A DNA stretch of 64,000 bases, taken from the NCBI GenBank assembly GCA_002314875.1, contig DCHS01000052.1, positions 136,129 through 200,128 of the forward strand, read 5' to 3'. Position numbers and translations under genes: made by a program. The notes beneath the pieces are model-generated. The model did not search any database and was not told the DNA's origin. It saw only the letters and a program-made list of their open reading frames with translations. Shown piece after piece: positions 6,439-16,091 of this stretch. This DNA is from Prevotellaceae bacterium UBA1746. GTDB lineage: Bacteria; Bacteroidota; Bacteroidia; Bacteroidales; Bacteroidaceae. Within the stretch, counting starts at the first letter, position 1. Each line of letters starts with the position of its first letter.

Positions 6439-8991
6439 TTACTTCTTGATGATGGAGTTAGCGGGAACGAGGGTTGTCATGGGGACGGAGGTGCAGTGTG
6501 CAGGAGTGAGGTCCATCATAGGGACTACTGCAGGAAGGGGGAGAGTGGTGCACTGCTCGGGCTGGATGACTTCGAACTTCTCGACGCCCTGCTTGCGGTA
6601 CTTCACCTGGGCAGCATCCCAATAGGAAGGCCAACCGTTGAAGATGCCTCCGACGAAGAGGGTCTTGAGCTGGTGTTTACCGGCACGAAGCGCAATCTGG
6701 GTACCTTCGTAACTCATACGAGGGATGAAGACCTCGCGGTTATCAACGAGCATCTGGCCATCGAGCCAGAGAGCGGAATTCAAAGTGAAGAATTCATAGA
6801 TGCCGTCTTCAGGGATTTCTACGAAACATTCTGCAGTTACAGCGTAGTTGCGGACATTGCGGACGCTGGCGGGAACATCTTCCACGGTGCGAACGCTTTC
6901 GAGCTTGGGAGCAATGCTATCGATACTCCAGGCGTTGCAGGGAACATCACCATTGAAAGCATAGTCGCCATAGGCTACACGCAGACGAACACCCTGAACG
7001 GGTTCGGGACGCTTGGGAGCCTCTTCAACCACCTTTGCCTTCTTGCCCTTCTTTACGGGCTTAACCTCTGCCGTTTCCTTAGGACACTTGTTACCGCAGC
7101 ACTCGGGCATAGCCTTATGCCATACATCCTTATTTATATTAAAGGTGCGGACAGCGCCAAGTTCACCGTTGGGAAGAACGACGCGAGCCTTGACGATGGC
7201 CGTGGTCGTGAAGGTCAAAGGCTGGGTGTAGGTAGGAGAGGTAACGCTGGGATCAGAAGTATCGAGAGTATAGACAATGCGCTCGGGACGTGTAGTCTTG
7301 AGCTCAAGGGTATAACTGTCAACGAAGGCGATATTGTTGCACTGAGGACCAACCTGTTCGGGAACGGGGATGTGGTAGTTGATGCCATGAGCATCAAGAC
7401 GGAGAGCAGCATCGCCGTCAACACGACGCTGGAAATCAGCGAAGTCACGGGTGGGTAGTGTACTCCAGGCAATTTCGGAGAGTGCGAGAGCACGAGGATA
7501 GAGACGGTACTCGAGAACTTCGGGGTTGTGAATGTACTCGCTCCAGTTGTTGGCCTGAACACCGAGAACATACTTATCTTTCTGATCAGCCTTGAGGGCA
7601 TCGGGAACGGGATCGTAACTGTAAACCTTCTCGAGGGTAGAGTAGCCACCGATAGCATTCGGCTCTGTGATAGGATCACCCTGGAAATGGTCGAAATACA
7701 AACCACGGCTTCCGGGAGTCATCAGCACATAGTGGTCTTTCTTGGCAGCTTCAATACCACCGTCTTCGCCGCGCCAACTCATCACGATGGCAGAGGGATC
7801 GAGATTACCACCTTCGAGGATTTCATCCCAACCGATGATGGTCTTGCCCTTTGTACCGAGGTACTTCGCCATACGCTCGATGATATAGTCTTGGAGTTGA
7901 GCCTCCTTGGTGAAACCCTGTTCCTTCATACGAGCCTGGCACTTGGGACATTCCTTCCATTCCTGACGGGGACTCTCATCGCCACCGATATGGAAATACT
8001 TGTAGGGGAAGAGTTCAACGAATTCATCGATCTCGTCTTGCAGGAAAGTGAACATATCTTCCTTACCCGGACACATCACGATGTCTTCAACACCCCAGAT
8101 AATACGGGGAGTGATGGCCTCACCCTTGCAAGAGAGATTGGGATAGGTTGCGATAGCCGCCAACTCATGGCCCGGCATTTCCAATTCGGGAATAATCTCG
8201 ATGTGACGCTCCTTGGCATAGGCTACGATGTCACGGATTTCAGCCTTGGTATAATAGCCACCGTGAATAGAGCCGTCACCTTCGGTACGATAAGAGGCAA
8301 TCTTGTTGAGTTCAGGATGCTTGGTACTTTCTACGCGCCAGCCTTGGTCATCGGTGAGATGCCAGTGAATGCGGTTGAACTTATAGGTAGCGAGCATGTC
8401 GATCTGGCGCTTTACAGCCTCTGCGGGAAGCCAGTGGCGACAGGGGTCGAGCATGATGCCGCGATAGCCGAAACGGGGAGCATCCTTAATGGCTACACCT
8501 TCTACATTCCAAGCAGCAACACCCTTTGCTCCGCCACACTTTTCAACCGTGGGAGGAAGAAGTTGGAACAAGGTCTGAATACCACGGAAAAGACCATCGG
8601 CAGTGCTTGCCGTCAAGGTAATGCCGTTTGCATTGACATCAAGATTATAAGCCTCCTGCTGGCAGTCTGCATAAGACAGTGAGGTAAGGCCGTTATTGAA
8701 AGCAGGGTCAACGACGAGGCGGATTCCCTTCTTGGCTTTCTTGGCAGGCGTAAGTGCGAGGTTCCAGCCCGTTGAGGCGTTGACCTTTCTTAGGAAAAAT
8801 TCAGCTACCTGCTCAGCACCTTCACCCTGGGCGTAAACGGGCGTAGCAGCGTTGAAGACGAAAGCAGAGGCATTTGCACCTTGGGTTGCCTGAACGGGTT
8901 TCGGGATGAAATTGAAGTCGTCGGCATAACTTGTGGCAGCCGTGAGGCTCATCGCGAGGAGAGCACCATAAATGAACTTGTTGTTTTTCAT
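6439..8991 (-). CDS. Secreted beta-N-acetylhexosaminidase, GH20, with C-terminal PA14-like domain
   Basis: An 850-residue exported enzyme that should release terminal GlcNAc or GalNAc from host glycans, chitobiose or peptidoglycan fragments. The signal peptide ends near TSYAD (residue 23). A GH20b domain at about 25-165 is followed by the TIM barrel at about 170-510. The barrel carries HWHLTDDQGWR (209-219) and the catalytic Asp-Glu pair D338-E339 in FHIGGDES. A chitobiase-type C-terminal Ig-like domain with VTSPTY lies at about 560-620, then a Lys-rich linker, then a PA14-like domain at about 690-815. Periplasmic or surface location is likely. It lies 72 bases after trmD on the same strand; the link is probably only positional. 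Confidence 0.92.
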   Translation of the reverse strand: MKNNKFIYGALLAMSLTAATSYADDFNFIPKPVQATQGANASAFVFNAATPVYAQGEGAEQVAEFFLRKVNASTGWNLALTPAKKAKKGIRLVVDPAFNNGLTSLSYADCQQEAYNLDVNANGITLTASTADGLFRGIQTLFQLLPPTVEKCGGAKGVAAWNVEGVAIKDAPRFGYRGIMLDPCRHWLPAEAVKRQIDMLATYKFNRIHWHLTDDQGWRVESTKHPELNKIASYRTEGDGSIHGGYYTKAEIRDIVAYAKERHIEIIPELEMPGHELAAIATYPNLSCKGEAITPRIIWGVEDIVMCPGKEDMFTFLQDEIDEFVELFPYKYFHIGGDESPRQEWKECPKCQARMKEQGFTKEAQLQDYIIERMAKYLGTKGKTIIGWDEILEGGNLDPSAIVMSWRGEDGGIEAAKKDHYVLMTPGSRGLYFDHFQGDPITEPNAIGGYSTLEKVYSYDPVPDALKADQKDKYVLGVQANNWSEYIHNPEVLEYRLYPRALALSEIAWSTLPTRDFADFQRRVDGDAALRLDAHGINYHIPVPEQVGPQCNNIAFVDSYTLELKTTRPERIVYTLDTSDPSVTSPTYTQPLTFTTTAIVKARVVLPNGELGAVRTFNINKDVWHKAMPECCGNKCPKETAEVKPVKKGKKAKVVEEAPKRPEPVQGVRLRVAYGDYAFNGDVPCNAWSIDSIAPKLESVRTVEDVPASVRNVRNYAVTAECFVEIPEDGIYEFFTLNSALWLDGQMLVDNREVFIPRMSYEGTQIALRAGKHQLKTLFVGGIFNGWPSYWDAAQVKYRKQGVEKFEVIQPEQCTTLPLPAVVPMMDLTPAHCTSVPMTTLVPANSIIKK

Positions 8992-9063
8992 AGCGATATG
9001 GGGTTTCGATTATTTCTTTTTATAGATTTTATCAAGAAAGAAAAAGAGCTTCAGGATTTTTGA

Positions 9064-9747
9064 TTATTTCTTTTTACGGAGGAGGTCGGGACGGAGTTTC
9101 TTCGTGCGGGCGAGAGACTGTTCCATTTCCCATTCAGCGATTTTGGCATCGTGACCAGAAAGGAGAATATCGGGAACGCGCCAACCTTTGTATTCTGCAG
9201 GACGCGTATAGACGGGCGGTTCGAGGAGGTTATCCTGGAAAGAATCAGAGAGCGCACTCTGCTCGTCGCCGATCACACCGGGGATGATGCGGACGATGGC
9301 ATCCGTCATGCAGGCCGCAGCGAGTTCGCCGCCGGTGAGGACATAATCGCCAACACTGACTTCCTTTGTGATGATGTTCTCACGGATGCGGTAGTCAATG
9401 CCTTTGTAATGGCCGCAAAGAATGATGATATTCTCTTTCAGCGAGAGTTCGTTGGCCATAGGCTGATCGAACTTCTCACCGTCGGGAGCCGTGAAGATGA
9501 TTTCGTCGTAGTCACGCTCAGCCTTTAAAGCGGCGATGCAGTCGTCGATGGGCTGGCACTGAATCACCATACCGGCGGCACCACCATAGGGGTAGTCGTC
9601 CACGCGCCGATGCTTATCCAAAGTGTAGTCGCGAAGATTATGCACATGAATCTCGACGAGCCCTTTCTTCTGAGCACGTGCGAGAATGGAAGTGTTTACA
9701 AAACTGTCGAGCATCTCGGGAACGACAGAGATAATGTCTATTCTCAT
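9064..9747 (-). CDS. trmD: tRNA (guanine-N1-)-methyltransferase
   Basis: This 227-residue SPOUT-family enzyme methylates G37 next to the anticodon using S-adenosylmethionine, which prevents frameshifting. Hallmarks are RIDIISVVPEML at the start, the DDYPYGGAAGMV segment, the trefoil-knot SAM site LCGHYKGIDYRI and EVSVGDYVLTGGELAA, and GDEQSALSDSF. The C-terminal domain is normal in length and ends in a lysine run. It is divergent from ligA, with overlapping promoter regions in the 76-base gap. Confidence 0.97.
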   Translation of the reverse strand: MRIDIISVVPEMLDSFVNTSILARAQKKGLVEIHVHNLRDYTLDKHRRVDDYPYGGAAGMVIQCQPIDDCIAALKAERDYDEIIFTAPDGEKFDQPMANELSLKENIIILCGHYKGIDYRIRENIITKEVSVGDYVLTGGELAAACMTDAIVRIIPGVIGDEQSALSDSFQDNLLEPPVYTRPAEYKGWRVPDILLSGHDAKIAEWEMEQSLARTKKLRPDLLRKKK

Positions 9748-9764
9748 ATAATAAATTTTGTGTG

Positions 9765-9772
9765 CAAATTTA
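9765..9772 (-). promoter_or_regulatory. Probable trmD -7 box
   Basis: On the minus strand this reads TAAATTTG, a full match to TAnnTTTG, 18 bases before the trmD start. The leader would be about 10 bases, close to leaderless. No clear -33 box is seen. Confidence 0.45.
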
Positions 9773-9795
9773 ATGTTTTATTTCGGAAAAATATG

Positions 9796-9803
9796 TAACT
9801 TTG
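9796..9803 (+). promoter_or_regulatory. ligA -7 box
   Basis: TAACTTTG matches the Bacteroidetes -7 consensus exactly and lies 20 bases before the ATG at 9824. Because it is downstream of an earlier in-frame start at 9758, it also argues that the shorter protein is the real one. Confidence 0.65.
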
Positions 9804-9823
9804 CCCCGAAAAATAGAAAAATA

Positions 9824-11872
9824 ATGGAAACGAAAGATAGAATCTTGCAACTCCGTGCAGAATTGCACCAGCATAATCATCGCTACTACGTAGAGAATGC
9901 TCCGATTATCAGCGACCAGGAGTTTGACCACTTGATGCATGAACTTATTGCACTCGAGGCCCAGCATCCTGAGATGTACGATCCGAACAGTCCGTCGCAG
10001 CGTGTAGGAAGCGATTTACAGAGTGATTTTGAGCAGGTGGAACATCAGTATCCCATGCTCTCGCTGGGAAATACCTATAACCGCGATGATGTGCGCGATT
10101 TCTATGAAAGAGTGGAGCAGGGCCTCGAAGGCCAGGACTTTGAAATTTGCTGCGAATTGAAATTTGACGGTCTGAGCATTTCCCTGATTTATGAGAACGG
10201 TTCCCTCGTTCGTGCCCTTACCCGTGGTGATGGTGTGAAAGGCGATGATGTAACCTCCAATGTTCGTACCATTGCAACAATTCCCCTGAAACTCCAACCA
10301 GCAGAAGGTGCTCAGCCCTATCCCGAGCGTTTTGAAATACGCGGTGAAATTCTTCTTCCCTGGAATAGTTTCGATCGCCTCAATGCCGAGCGCGAACAAG
10401 ACGGCGACCCGCTTTTTGCCAACCCAAGAAATGCTGCTTCTGGAACTTTGAAGAGCAAGAACAGCCGCGTTGTAGCTCATCGCAAACTTGATGCCTACCT
10501 CTATTATTTATTAGGGGAGGGCATTCCAACCGTGAGCCATTACGATAATATGCAGCATGCCAAGTCCTGGGGCTTCAAAATCAGCGATGCCATGAAGGTG
10601 GCTCATTCGCTGCAGGATATATACGACTATATAGACTTTTGGGATGAGGCCCGTCATTCTCTGCCTGTTGCTACAGACGGTATTGTGCTTAAAGTAAACA
10701 GCCTCCGTCAGCAGGAACTTTTGGGTTATACTGCCAAGAGTCCGCGTTGGGCCATTGCCTATAAATTCCAGGCAGAAAGAGCCTTGACGCGATTGAATGC
10801 AGTTACCTTCCAGGTTGGCAGAACAGGTGCGGTGACTCCGGTAGCCAATATGGATCCCGTCCTTCTCGCCGGTACTATCGTCAAGCGTGCCTCTTTACAT
10901 AACGAAGATATCATCAAAGGACTTGATCTTCACGTCGGCGATTATGTCTATGTTGAAAAGGCCGGCGAGATTATTCCGCAGATTGTTGATGTTGAAACTT
11001 CCAAGCGCGATGAAACGCTCGGAGAAAAGGTGGAATTCATCAAGACCTGTCCCGAATGTGGTGCTCCGCTTATTCGCTATGAAGGTGAGGCTGCTCACTA
11101 TTGTCCCAACGATGCCGCTTGTCCTCCGCAGATCAAGGGAAGAATCGAACATTTCGTCAGCCGCGATGCCATGAACATCATGGGTCTCGGAACGGAAGTC
11201 GTTGACCGCTATTTCCAAAACGGTCTTATTCACGACGTTACCGAACTCTATACCCTCGGTGAGCGGGCAGCAGCACCGATGGATTTGTTCAGCCAGAGCG
11301 ACGAAGATGTTCTCTTGCATGATATTTTCAGCAAGAAGAGTGGGCTCAACATCCTTAAGGCCATAGAAGACAGCAAGCAGGTCCCCTTCGACCGTGTACT
11401 CTATGCGTTAGGTATTCGCTTTGTTGGAAAGGTGGCTGCCAAGGCCCTTGCCAGCCAGTTGAAGACGATGGAGAATTTGCGTCATGCTTCGAAGGATGAA
11501 CTCCTCGCCGTTGAAGGCATCGGAGATATCATTGCCCAGAGCGTTCTGGACTATTTCGCCAATCCCAAGGATGCAGAACTCGTTGATAAACTTGCCGCTT
11601 TCGGTCTTCAGATGTCTATGCCCGAACAGCAGCAACTCGGCTCATCGCTCGAAGGTCTCTCTATCGTTATCAGTGGAACCTTTTCCCATCATTCGCGTGA
11701 GGAGTATAAGCAACTTATCGAGCAATACGGCGGTAAGAATGTCAGCAGTATTTCCAAGAAGACTTCCTTCATCCTCGCCGGTGAAAACATGGGTCCCTCG
11801 AAGTTGGATAAAGCCCAGAAACTCGGTGTTAAGCTCATGAGCGAAGACGAGTTCTTGGAATTGATAAAGTAA
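9824..11872 (+). CDS. ligA: NAD+-dependent DNA ligase
   Basis: A 682-residue ligase that seals nicks in replication and repair using NAD+. Domain Ia (HNHRYYVENAPIISDQEFD) is followed by the adenylated lysine K113 in the KFDG motif, then an OB fold. A four-cysteine zinc finger follows (CPECGAPL with C..CPP), then helix-hairpin-helix repeats (about 500-580) and a C-terminal BRCT domain (about 605-682) with VISGTFSHHSREEY. I chose the ATG at 9824. The 22 extra residues possible from 9758 would begin upstream of the promoter and are not ligase-like. Confidence 0.96.
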   Translation: METKDRILQLRAELHQHNHRYYVENAPIISDQEFDHLMHELIALEAQHPEMYDPNSPSQRVGSDLQSDFEQVEHQYPMLSLGNTYNRDDVRDFYERVEQGLEGQDFEICCELKFDGLSISLIYENGSLVRALTRGDGVKGDDVTSNVRTIATIPLKLQPAEGAQPYPERFEIRGEILLPWNSFDRLNAEREQDGDPLFANPRNAASGTLKSKNSRVVAHRKLDAYLYYLLGEGIPTVSHYDNMQHAKSWGFKISDAMKVAHSLQDIYDYIDFWDEARHSLPVATDGIVLKVNSLRQQELLGYTAKSPRWAIAYKFQAERALTRLNAVTFQVGRTGAVTPVANMDPVLLAGTIVKRASLHNEDIIKGLDLHVGDYVYVEKAGEIIPQIVDVETSKRDETLGEKVEFIKTCPECGAPLIRYEGEAAHYCPNDAACPPQIKGRIEHFVSRDAMNIMGLGTEVVDRYFQNGLIHDVTELYTLGERAAAPMDLFSQSDEDVLLHDIFSKKSGLNILKAIEDSKQVPFDRVLYALGIRFVGKVAAKALASQLKTMENLRHASKDELLAVEGIGDIIAQSVLDYFANPKDAELVDKLAAFGLQMSMPEQQQLGSSLEGLSIVISGTFSHHSREEYKQLIEQYGGKNVSSISKKTSFILAGENMGPSKLDKAQKLGVKLMSEDEFLELIK

Positions 11873-11890
11873 CAGAATAGCCTAAAAATA

Positions 11891-11922
11891 ATAAAGCCCG
11901 AATCCTTTCGATCCGGGCTTTT
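11891..11922. terminator. Bidirectional terminator between ligA and the RluA-family gene
   Basis: Stem GCCCGAATC / GATCCGGGC with one A-C mismatch and a 5-base loop, flanked by A and T runs. It serves two converging genes. Confidence 0.85.
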
Positions 11923-11940
11923 ATCGTTGTTTTTATTAAA

Positions 11941-12843
11941 CTAGTCTTTGTCCTGTTTTTCCTTAAAGACCTTCATGAAGGCTTTGGGCATAGCAGTCTC
12001 GAAATGCATATGTTCGTTGGTGATAGGATGGTAGAAATCGAGGCGGAATGCATGGAGACAGAGACGACCGCAGGGATCGTCGCCATTACCGTATTTAATG
12101 TCACCGCAAACGGGGTGGTGAAGATCCTGCAAGTGTACGCGAATCTGGTTCTTACGACCTGTTTCCAACTTCAGTTCAACCAGACTGTAATTGTCGTTCT
12201 TGCGAAGGGTGCGGAAATGGGTGATAGCGAACTTGCCACCGTTATCTACGGGAGAAGAGTAGGTGAAGTAGGCTTTGTTGTCTTTTAACCAGGAAGACAC
12301 CGTTCCGGAATCTTGTTCCATTTTTCCGCTGGCTAATGCAACATAGCGACGGTCGGTGACGATGTCTCGCCAGTTGTTTTCGAGAATCTGCTCGGCTTCA
12401 ATCGTCTTGGCATAAACCAACAATCCGCTGGTGTCACGGTCCAGACGGTGAACGACATGAGCGGTGCAGTTCTGGCGGCTCTTGCGGAAATAATCATCGA
12501 GGATGGTCTTCACACAGAACATGTGGTGATCGGTCGCCATGGAGAGAATACCGATGTTCTTCTCGATGACACAGAGGAAACGGTCTTCGTAAACAAGTTT
12601 GATAAACTTGCTCTCCAGTTTCGTCGTATTCTTACGCTTGGAAATTTCAACTACCATACCAGGTTGGAGAGGGTAGTCGAACTGGGTGATATTTTTGTGA
12701 TTGACACGAACACCACCACCGCTGAGCGTTGCTTTTGCCTTGGATCGGCTGATACCGTTGAGGCTCTTCATGATGAATTCCATGAGGGTTGTTGCCTCCT
12801 TTACTTTGAAAGTGGTGAATCGTGCTTCTTTGGGATTGTACAT
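11941..12843 (-). CDS. RluA-family pseudouridine synthase with S4 domain
   Basis: This 300-residue protein isomerises uridines in rRNA or tRNA to pseudouridine. An S4 RNA-binding domain lies at about residues 18-75 (LNGISRSKAKATLSGGGVRV). The catalytic domain holds the active-site motif HRLDRDTSGLLVYAK at about 135-150, with the catalytic aspartate inside HRLDRDTSG. A later GRKNQIRVHLQDLHHPVCGD stretch is also typical. Family members include RluC, RluD and YlyB; I cannot tell which target applies. The gene stands alone, convergent with ligA, with its own promoter. Confidence 0.9.
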   Translation of the reverse strand: MYNPKEARFTTFKVKEATTLMEFIMKSLNGISRSKAKATLSGGGVRVNHKNITQFDYPLQPGMVVEISKRKNTTKLESKFIKLVYEDRFLCVIEKNIGILSMATDHHMFCVKTILDDYFRKSRQNCTAHVVHRLDRDTSGLLVYAKTIEAEQILENNWRDIVTDRRYVALASGKMEQDSGTVSSWLKDNKAYFTYSSPVDNGGKFAITHFRTLRKNDNYSLVELKLETGRKNQIRVHLQDLHHPVCGDIKYGNGDDPCGRLCLHAFRLDFYHPITNEHMHFETAMPKAFMKVFKEKQDKD

Positions 12844-12887
12844 ATCGTAAAGGGTTGATGTAAATTTGTCGGTTTACTTTTAGACTG

Positions 12888-12918
12888 CAAAGGTACGATA
12901 AAAGCAGCAGAGGGCAAA
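12888..12918 (-). promoter_or_regulatory. Promoter of the RluA-family gene
   Basis: On the minus strand a TTTG box (12915-12918) is separated by 19 bases from TACCTTTG (12888-12895), a full Bacteroidetes promoter. The -7 box is 45 bases from the start codon. Confidence 0.75.
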
Positions 12919-13111
12919 CAAAAAGTAATGTTTTTCGCAAGGATTGTAGACAAATATTGTTGTTTTATGTTAAAATCTGTGCATTTTAGCAAAATCACTT
13001 GCATAAAATAAGGCCTATTTCGCGAAAAGTCCTTAAATTCGCAGCATCAAAAAGCAACGAGGCAATACAATTTGCCATGAAAATGTAATCAACCTCAAAA
13101 ACGAAACTGAT

Positions 13112-14272
13112 ATGAAAAAGGTACTACTCTCTCTCCTTGCACTCGGATTTGCTTCCGTAGCTGCATACGCACAGGACGATGTTTATTTCGTACCGACCAA
13201 AAAGGCTATCCTCAAGGAGCGTCAGGCACAGCGTCAGGCTGAACAGAAGGCTGCTGCTTCTTCCTACGATCCTATTGAGGTTCTCACTCCGAATTCAGAT
13301 TATGACAACTGGGCCGACAATAATTCCAATGGCACATGGGATGTAGATACTTACAACCGTCGTGGCAGTGGTCTGCTCGTTGATGTTACAGCCAAGGACT
13401 CTACGATTGTCGATACCGTTTATTCTGATTTCAACGCAGAAGAATATAGTCCTACGTCACGCATCGTGCGTTTCCATTCTCCCAGAGGCGTTGTGATCGC
13501 TTCTCCCTACTACTCTGACTATTATTACGATCTCGCTTTCTACGATCCTTGGTACTACGGCTCTTTCTATGATCCTTGGTACGATCCCTGGTATTACGGC
13601 TCTTTCTATGATCCCTGGTATTATGGTGGCTGGTACGGATGGCACAATCCCTGGTACTACTCTTCTTGGGGTTGGGGCTATGGTTACGGCTGGGGCTGGA
13701 ACCACTATGGTTGGAACCATTGGGGTCACGGCTGGTATGACTATGGCTGCCATGGTGGCTTCGCAAATTACAATGGCGCTCACTCCGGTCGTTCCAACGG
13801 TCGTTTGAGTGGTCACAACTTTACTCGCGGTGGTGCCCAGATGGCTTCTCGCAATACTGGTACCCGCAGCACGGGTGGCCGTACCTATGGCACAGGTTCT
13901 TCACGCACCTTCAATAATGGTCGTGGAACCGCAGTGAATGGTTCTCGTTTCAACGGTACCAGCAGCCGCACAACGACTTCATCAGCAACTACTGGCAACC
14001 GCACCTACTCTCGTGGTGGTTCAAGCGCAACTTCCAGCGGCCGTAGTTTCTCCAGCAGCAACAACAGTAGCTATAACAACGATCGTTCATCCAGCTCAAG
14101 CAGTTCATCCAGCCGCAGTTATTCTGGCAGCAGTTCTTCAAGCAGCGGCCGTAGCTTCAGCAGCGGTAGCAGTTCATCCTCTTTCAGCGGCGGTGGTAGC
14201 CGTGGTGGAGGCAGCTTCTCCGGTGGCGGCGGTGGCGGTAGCCGTGGCGGCGGTGGTGGCGGTCGTCGTTAA
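13112..14272 (+). CDS. Exported Tyr/Trp/Gly-rich and Ser/Gly-rich repetitive protein, unknown function
   Basis: A 386-residue protein with a signal peptide ending at about AAYAQ (residue 21). Residues about 25-140 are a charged, more ordinary domain (DNWADNNSNGTWDVDTYNRRG). Residues about 143-214 are extraordinarily aromatic, with repeats such as FYDPWYYGS and later GWGYGYGWGWNHYGW. Residues about 228-386 are low-complexity Ser/Gly/Arg, ending in Gly runs and GGRR. There is no catalytic motif. The layout suggests a structural, adhesive or surface-layer role, which is inference only. It lies 65 bases upstream of an outer-membrane barrel gene and probably shares its message. I recall similar proteins beside OmpP1 genes in other Bacteroidales. 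Confidence 0.6.
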   Translation: MKKVLLSLLALGFASVAAYAQDDVYFVPTKKAILKERQAQRQAEQKAAASSYDPIEVLTPNSDYDNWADNNSNGTWDVDTYNRRGSGLLVDVTAKDSTIVDTVYSDFNAEEYSPTSRIVRFHSPRGVVIASPYYSDYYYDLAFYDPWYYGSFYDPWYDPWYYGSFYDPWYYGGWYGWHNPWYYSSWGWGYGYGWGWNHYGWNHWGHGWYDYGCHGGFANYNGAHSGRSNGRLSGHNFTRGGAQMASRNTGTRSTGGRTYGTGSSRTFNNGRGTAVNGSRFNGTSSRTTTSSATTGNRTYSRGGSSATSSGRSFSSSNNSSYNNDRSSSSSSSSSRSYSGSSSSSSGRSFSSGSSSSSFSGGGSRGGGSFSGGGGGGSRGGGGGGRR

Positions 14273-14287
14273 TCACCCATAGATAAA

Positions 14288-14301
14288 GGGGCTTCGGCCC
14301 C
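14288..14301 (+). other. Small GC hairpin between two co-directional genes
   Basis: GGGGC-TTCG-GCCCC is a very stable tetraloop hairpin, but it is followed by CTCC and not by a T run. It is more likely a message-stability or processing element, or a partial attenuator, than a full terminator. Confidence 0.5.
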
Positions 14302-14337
14302 CTCCAAACTTCAACTTTTTTAGAATTTATTCAAGCA

Positions 14338-15966
14338 ATGAAGAAGATATTTTATTCTTGTGCAGCCCTCGCCTTCCTGGGCGTTGGATCACTTCATGCA
14401 CAGGACATCTATAAGGTAGAGATGCTCTCTGGTTCAGACCTCGACGGCGATGCCCGTTATGTAGGTATGGGAGGTGCGATGAGCGCATTAGGTGCAAACA
14501 TCTCTGCCATGAGTACCAACCCTGCTGAAACAGGTCTTTATCGCCGTAGTGATGTTTCTTTCACTGCAGGTTTGGTAGCAGAACCTACTGGCGAATCTCC
14601 TGTTGCTAACGGTCATTCAGTTGGCCCGGGCCGAGCTCGTGGCTCTTTCAATCAGGCAGGTTTCGTGTATTCTCTGAATCTTGAAAATGATCGAGGTGTT
14701 AAGTTCTTCAATGTGGGTTTCAACTATAAGAAGAACCGCAATCTCAAGGGACTTATCAGTCTTAACGGCATCAACACCAACGGTGGAATGTCTCAGAGCT
14801 GGGAATTCCGTGATCTTGCAGCAAACCTTGAAGGTAACTGGTTGGATTTAGGTTATGATAATGACCGCGATAACACCACTCCTTCCACCGTTCTCGCTTA
14901 TGACACTTATCTCATCGACGCTGTGGATGAAAATGGTGAGTCTGTTGGCGAACGTGATGTTAAGATTGCTGATTATGTAGCTAGCAACGCTAAGAATTAT
15001 AGCTATCATCGTACACAGTGGGGTAGTGTTCAAGAGTATGATTTCAACTTCTCTATGAACATCAACGAACGTGTTTACCTTGGTGCTACCATGGGCGTTT
15101 ACAATGTTGATACTCACAGTGCTCTCGTTTACGATGAGTTACTATACGATAACACAGGTGCTACTGCGAACTATCAGATGCAGCAGAGTGAAAGTCTGAC
15201 GGGTGTAGGTTACGACGGTAAGTTTGGTATTATTGTTCGTCCCATGGAGGAGAACCCTCTCCGCATTGGTTTGAGCATCACCACTCCGACAGCATTCGAC
15301 CTCGAAAGCCGTAACTATGTTTATATGTCTACTCCTTATGAAGGTGGCTCTACTCAGGATGTCGATATTAGAAACAGTTATCGTATCCGTACCCCTTGGA
15401 AGTTGAATGTCAGTGCAGCAACGACCATCGGCACCCGTATTGCTCTTGATGCCGAATATGAATGGCAGAACTATGCAAGCGCAGCTGTTCGTTACAGTGA
15501 TGGTGATACTGATTACAACAATGCCGGTGATTGGAGTACCTATAATACCGATGTTTACCTCCAGCAGGAAATTGACAAGTACATGCGTAATGTCCACACC
15601 TTCCGCGTAGGTGTTGAAGGTCGTATCACAAACGAAATATCAGCTCGTGTCGGTTATAACTTCGTAACCTCTCCTTTCGAGAAGTCCGCATATCTCAATC
15701 CCTATGTTAATGGCTCAAGCTATTACTACATGACCAATACGGACTATGTGAACCTGGGTAACATCAACCGTGTTGCTGTAGGTCTTGGCTACTCTCACAA
15801 GCACTTCTATCTCGACGCTGCTTTCCAGCATCAGATGCAGAATGCTGATGTCTATGCTTTCCACTATAATGCAAATGAACGCATGGGAGTTCAGAACAGC
15901 CTCGCTGCTCAGAGCATGACCCTCCATCGCAACAGTTTCCAGGTTACGATGGGCTTCAAGTTCTAA
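14338..15966 (+). CDS. OmpP1/FadL-family outer-membrane transport protein
   Basis: This 542-residue protein has a signal peptide ending near SLHAQ. The mature N terminus (DLDGDARYVGMGGAMSALGAN, then SAMSTNPAETGLYR) is the hallmark of the FadL/TodX family of barrels that let hydrophobic compounds cross the outer membrane. Alternating beta strands fill the rest, and the protein ends in QVTMGFKF with a terminal phenylalanine. Its natural substrate cannot be read from sequence. A clear terminator follows. Confidence 0.85.
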   Translation: MKKIFYSCAALAFLGVGSLHAQDIYKVEMLSGSDLDGDARYVGMGGAMSALGANISAMSTNPAETGLYRRSDVSFTAGLVAEPTGESPVANGHSVGPGRARGSFNQAGFVYSLNLENDRGVKFFNVGFNYKKNRNLKGLISLNGINTNGGMSQSWEFRDLAANLEGNWLDLGYDNDRDNTTPSTVLAYDTYLIDAVDENGESVGERDVKIADYVASNAKNYSYHRTQWGSVQEYDFNFSMNINERVYLGATMGVYNVDTHSALVYDELLYDNTGATANYQMQQSESLTGVGYDGKFGIIVRPMEENPLRIGLSITTPTAFDLESRNYVYMSTPYEGGSTQDVDIRNSYRIRTPWKLNVSAATTIGTRIALDAEYEWQNYASAAVRYSDGDTDYNNAGDWSTYNTDVYLQQEIDKYMRNVHTFRVGVEGRITNEISARVGYNFVTSPFEKSAYLNPYVNGSSYYYMTNTDYVNLGNINRVAVGLGYSHKHFYLDAAFQHQMQNADVYAFHYNANERMGVQNSLAAQSMTLHRNSFQVTMGFKF

Positions 15967-15983
15967 ACTTCTAACCCGATAAT

Positions 15984-16014
15984 AAAAAGGCTCAAGGTTT
16001 CCTTGGGCCTTTTT
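15984..16014 (+). terminator. Terminator after the OmpP1/FadL gene
   Basis: AAAAAGGCTCAAGG / CCTTGGGCCTTTTT stem with a TTT loop and a T-rich tail, 17 bases after the stop. Confidence 0.9.
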
Positions 16015-16091
16015 ATTTTGTCGCAAAAGTTAACTCTATTGTAAGTTATGACACCTTTTTTATGTCCGCGCGCGAAATAATGAACTTTTTT

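Noticed and set aside
7528..8682. A 384-codon open frame on the plus strand opposite the GH20 gene
   Set aside because: Antisense to a strongly supported hexosaminidase; the composition is a mirror of the sense codons and no promoter or domain is seen.
9758..9823. N-terminal extension of DNA ligase
   Set aside because: It begins upstream of the TAACTTTG promoter box and is not ligase-like; the ATG at 9824 is better.
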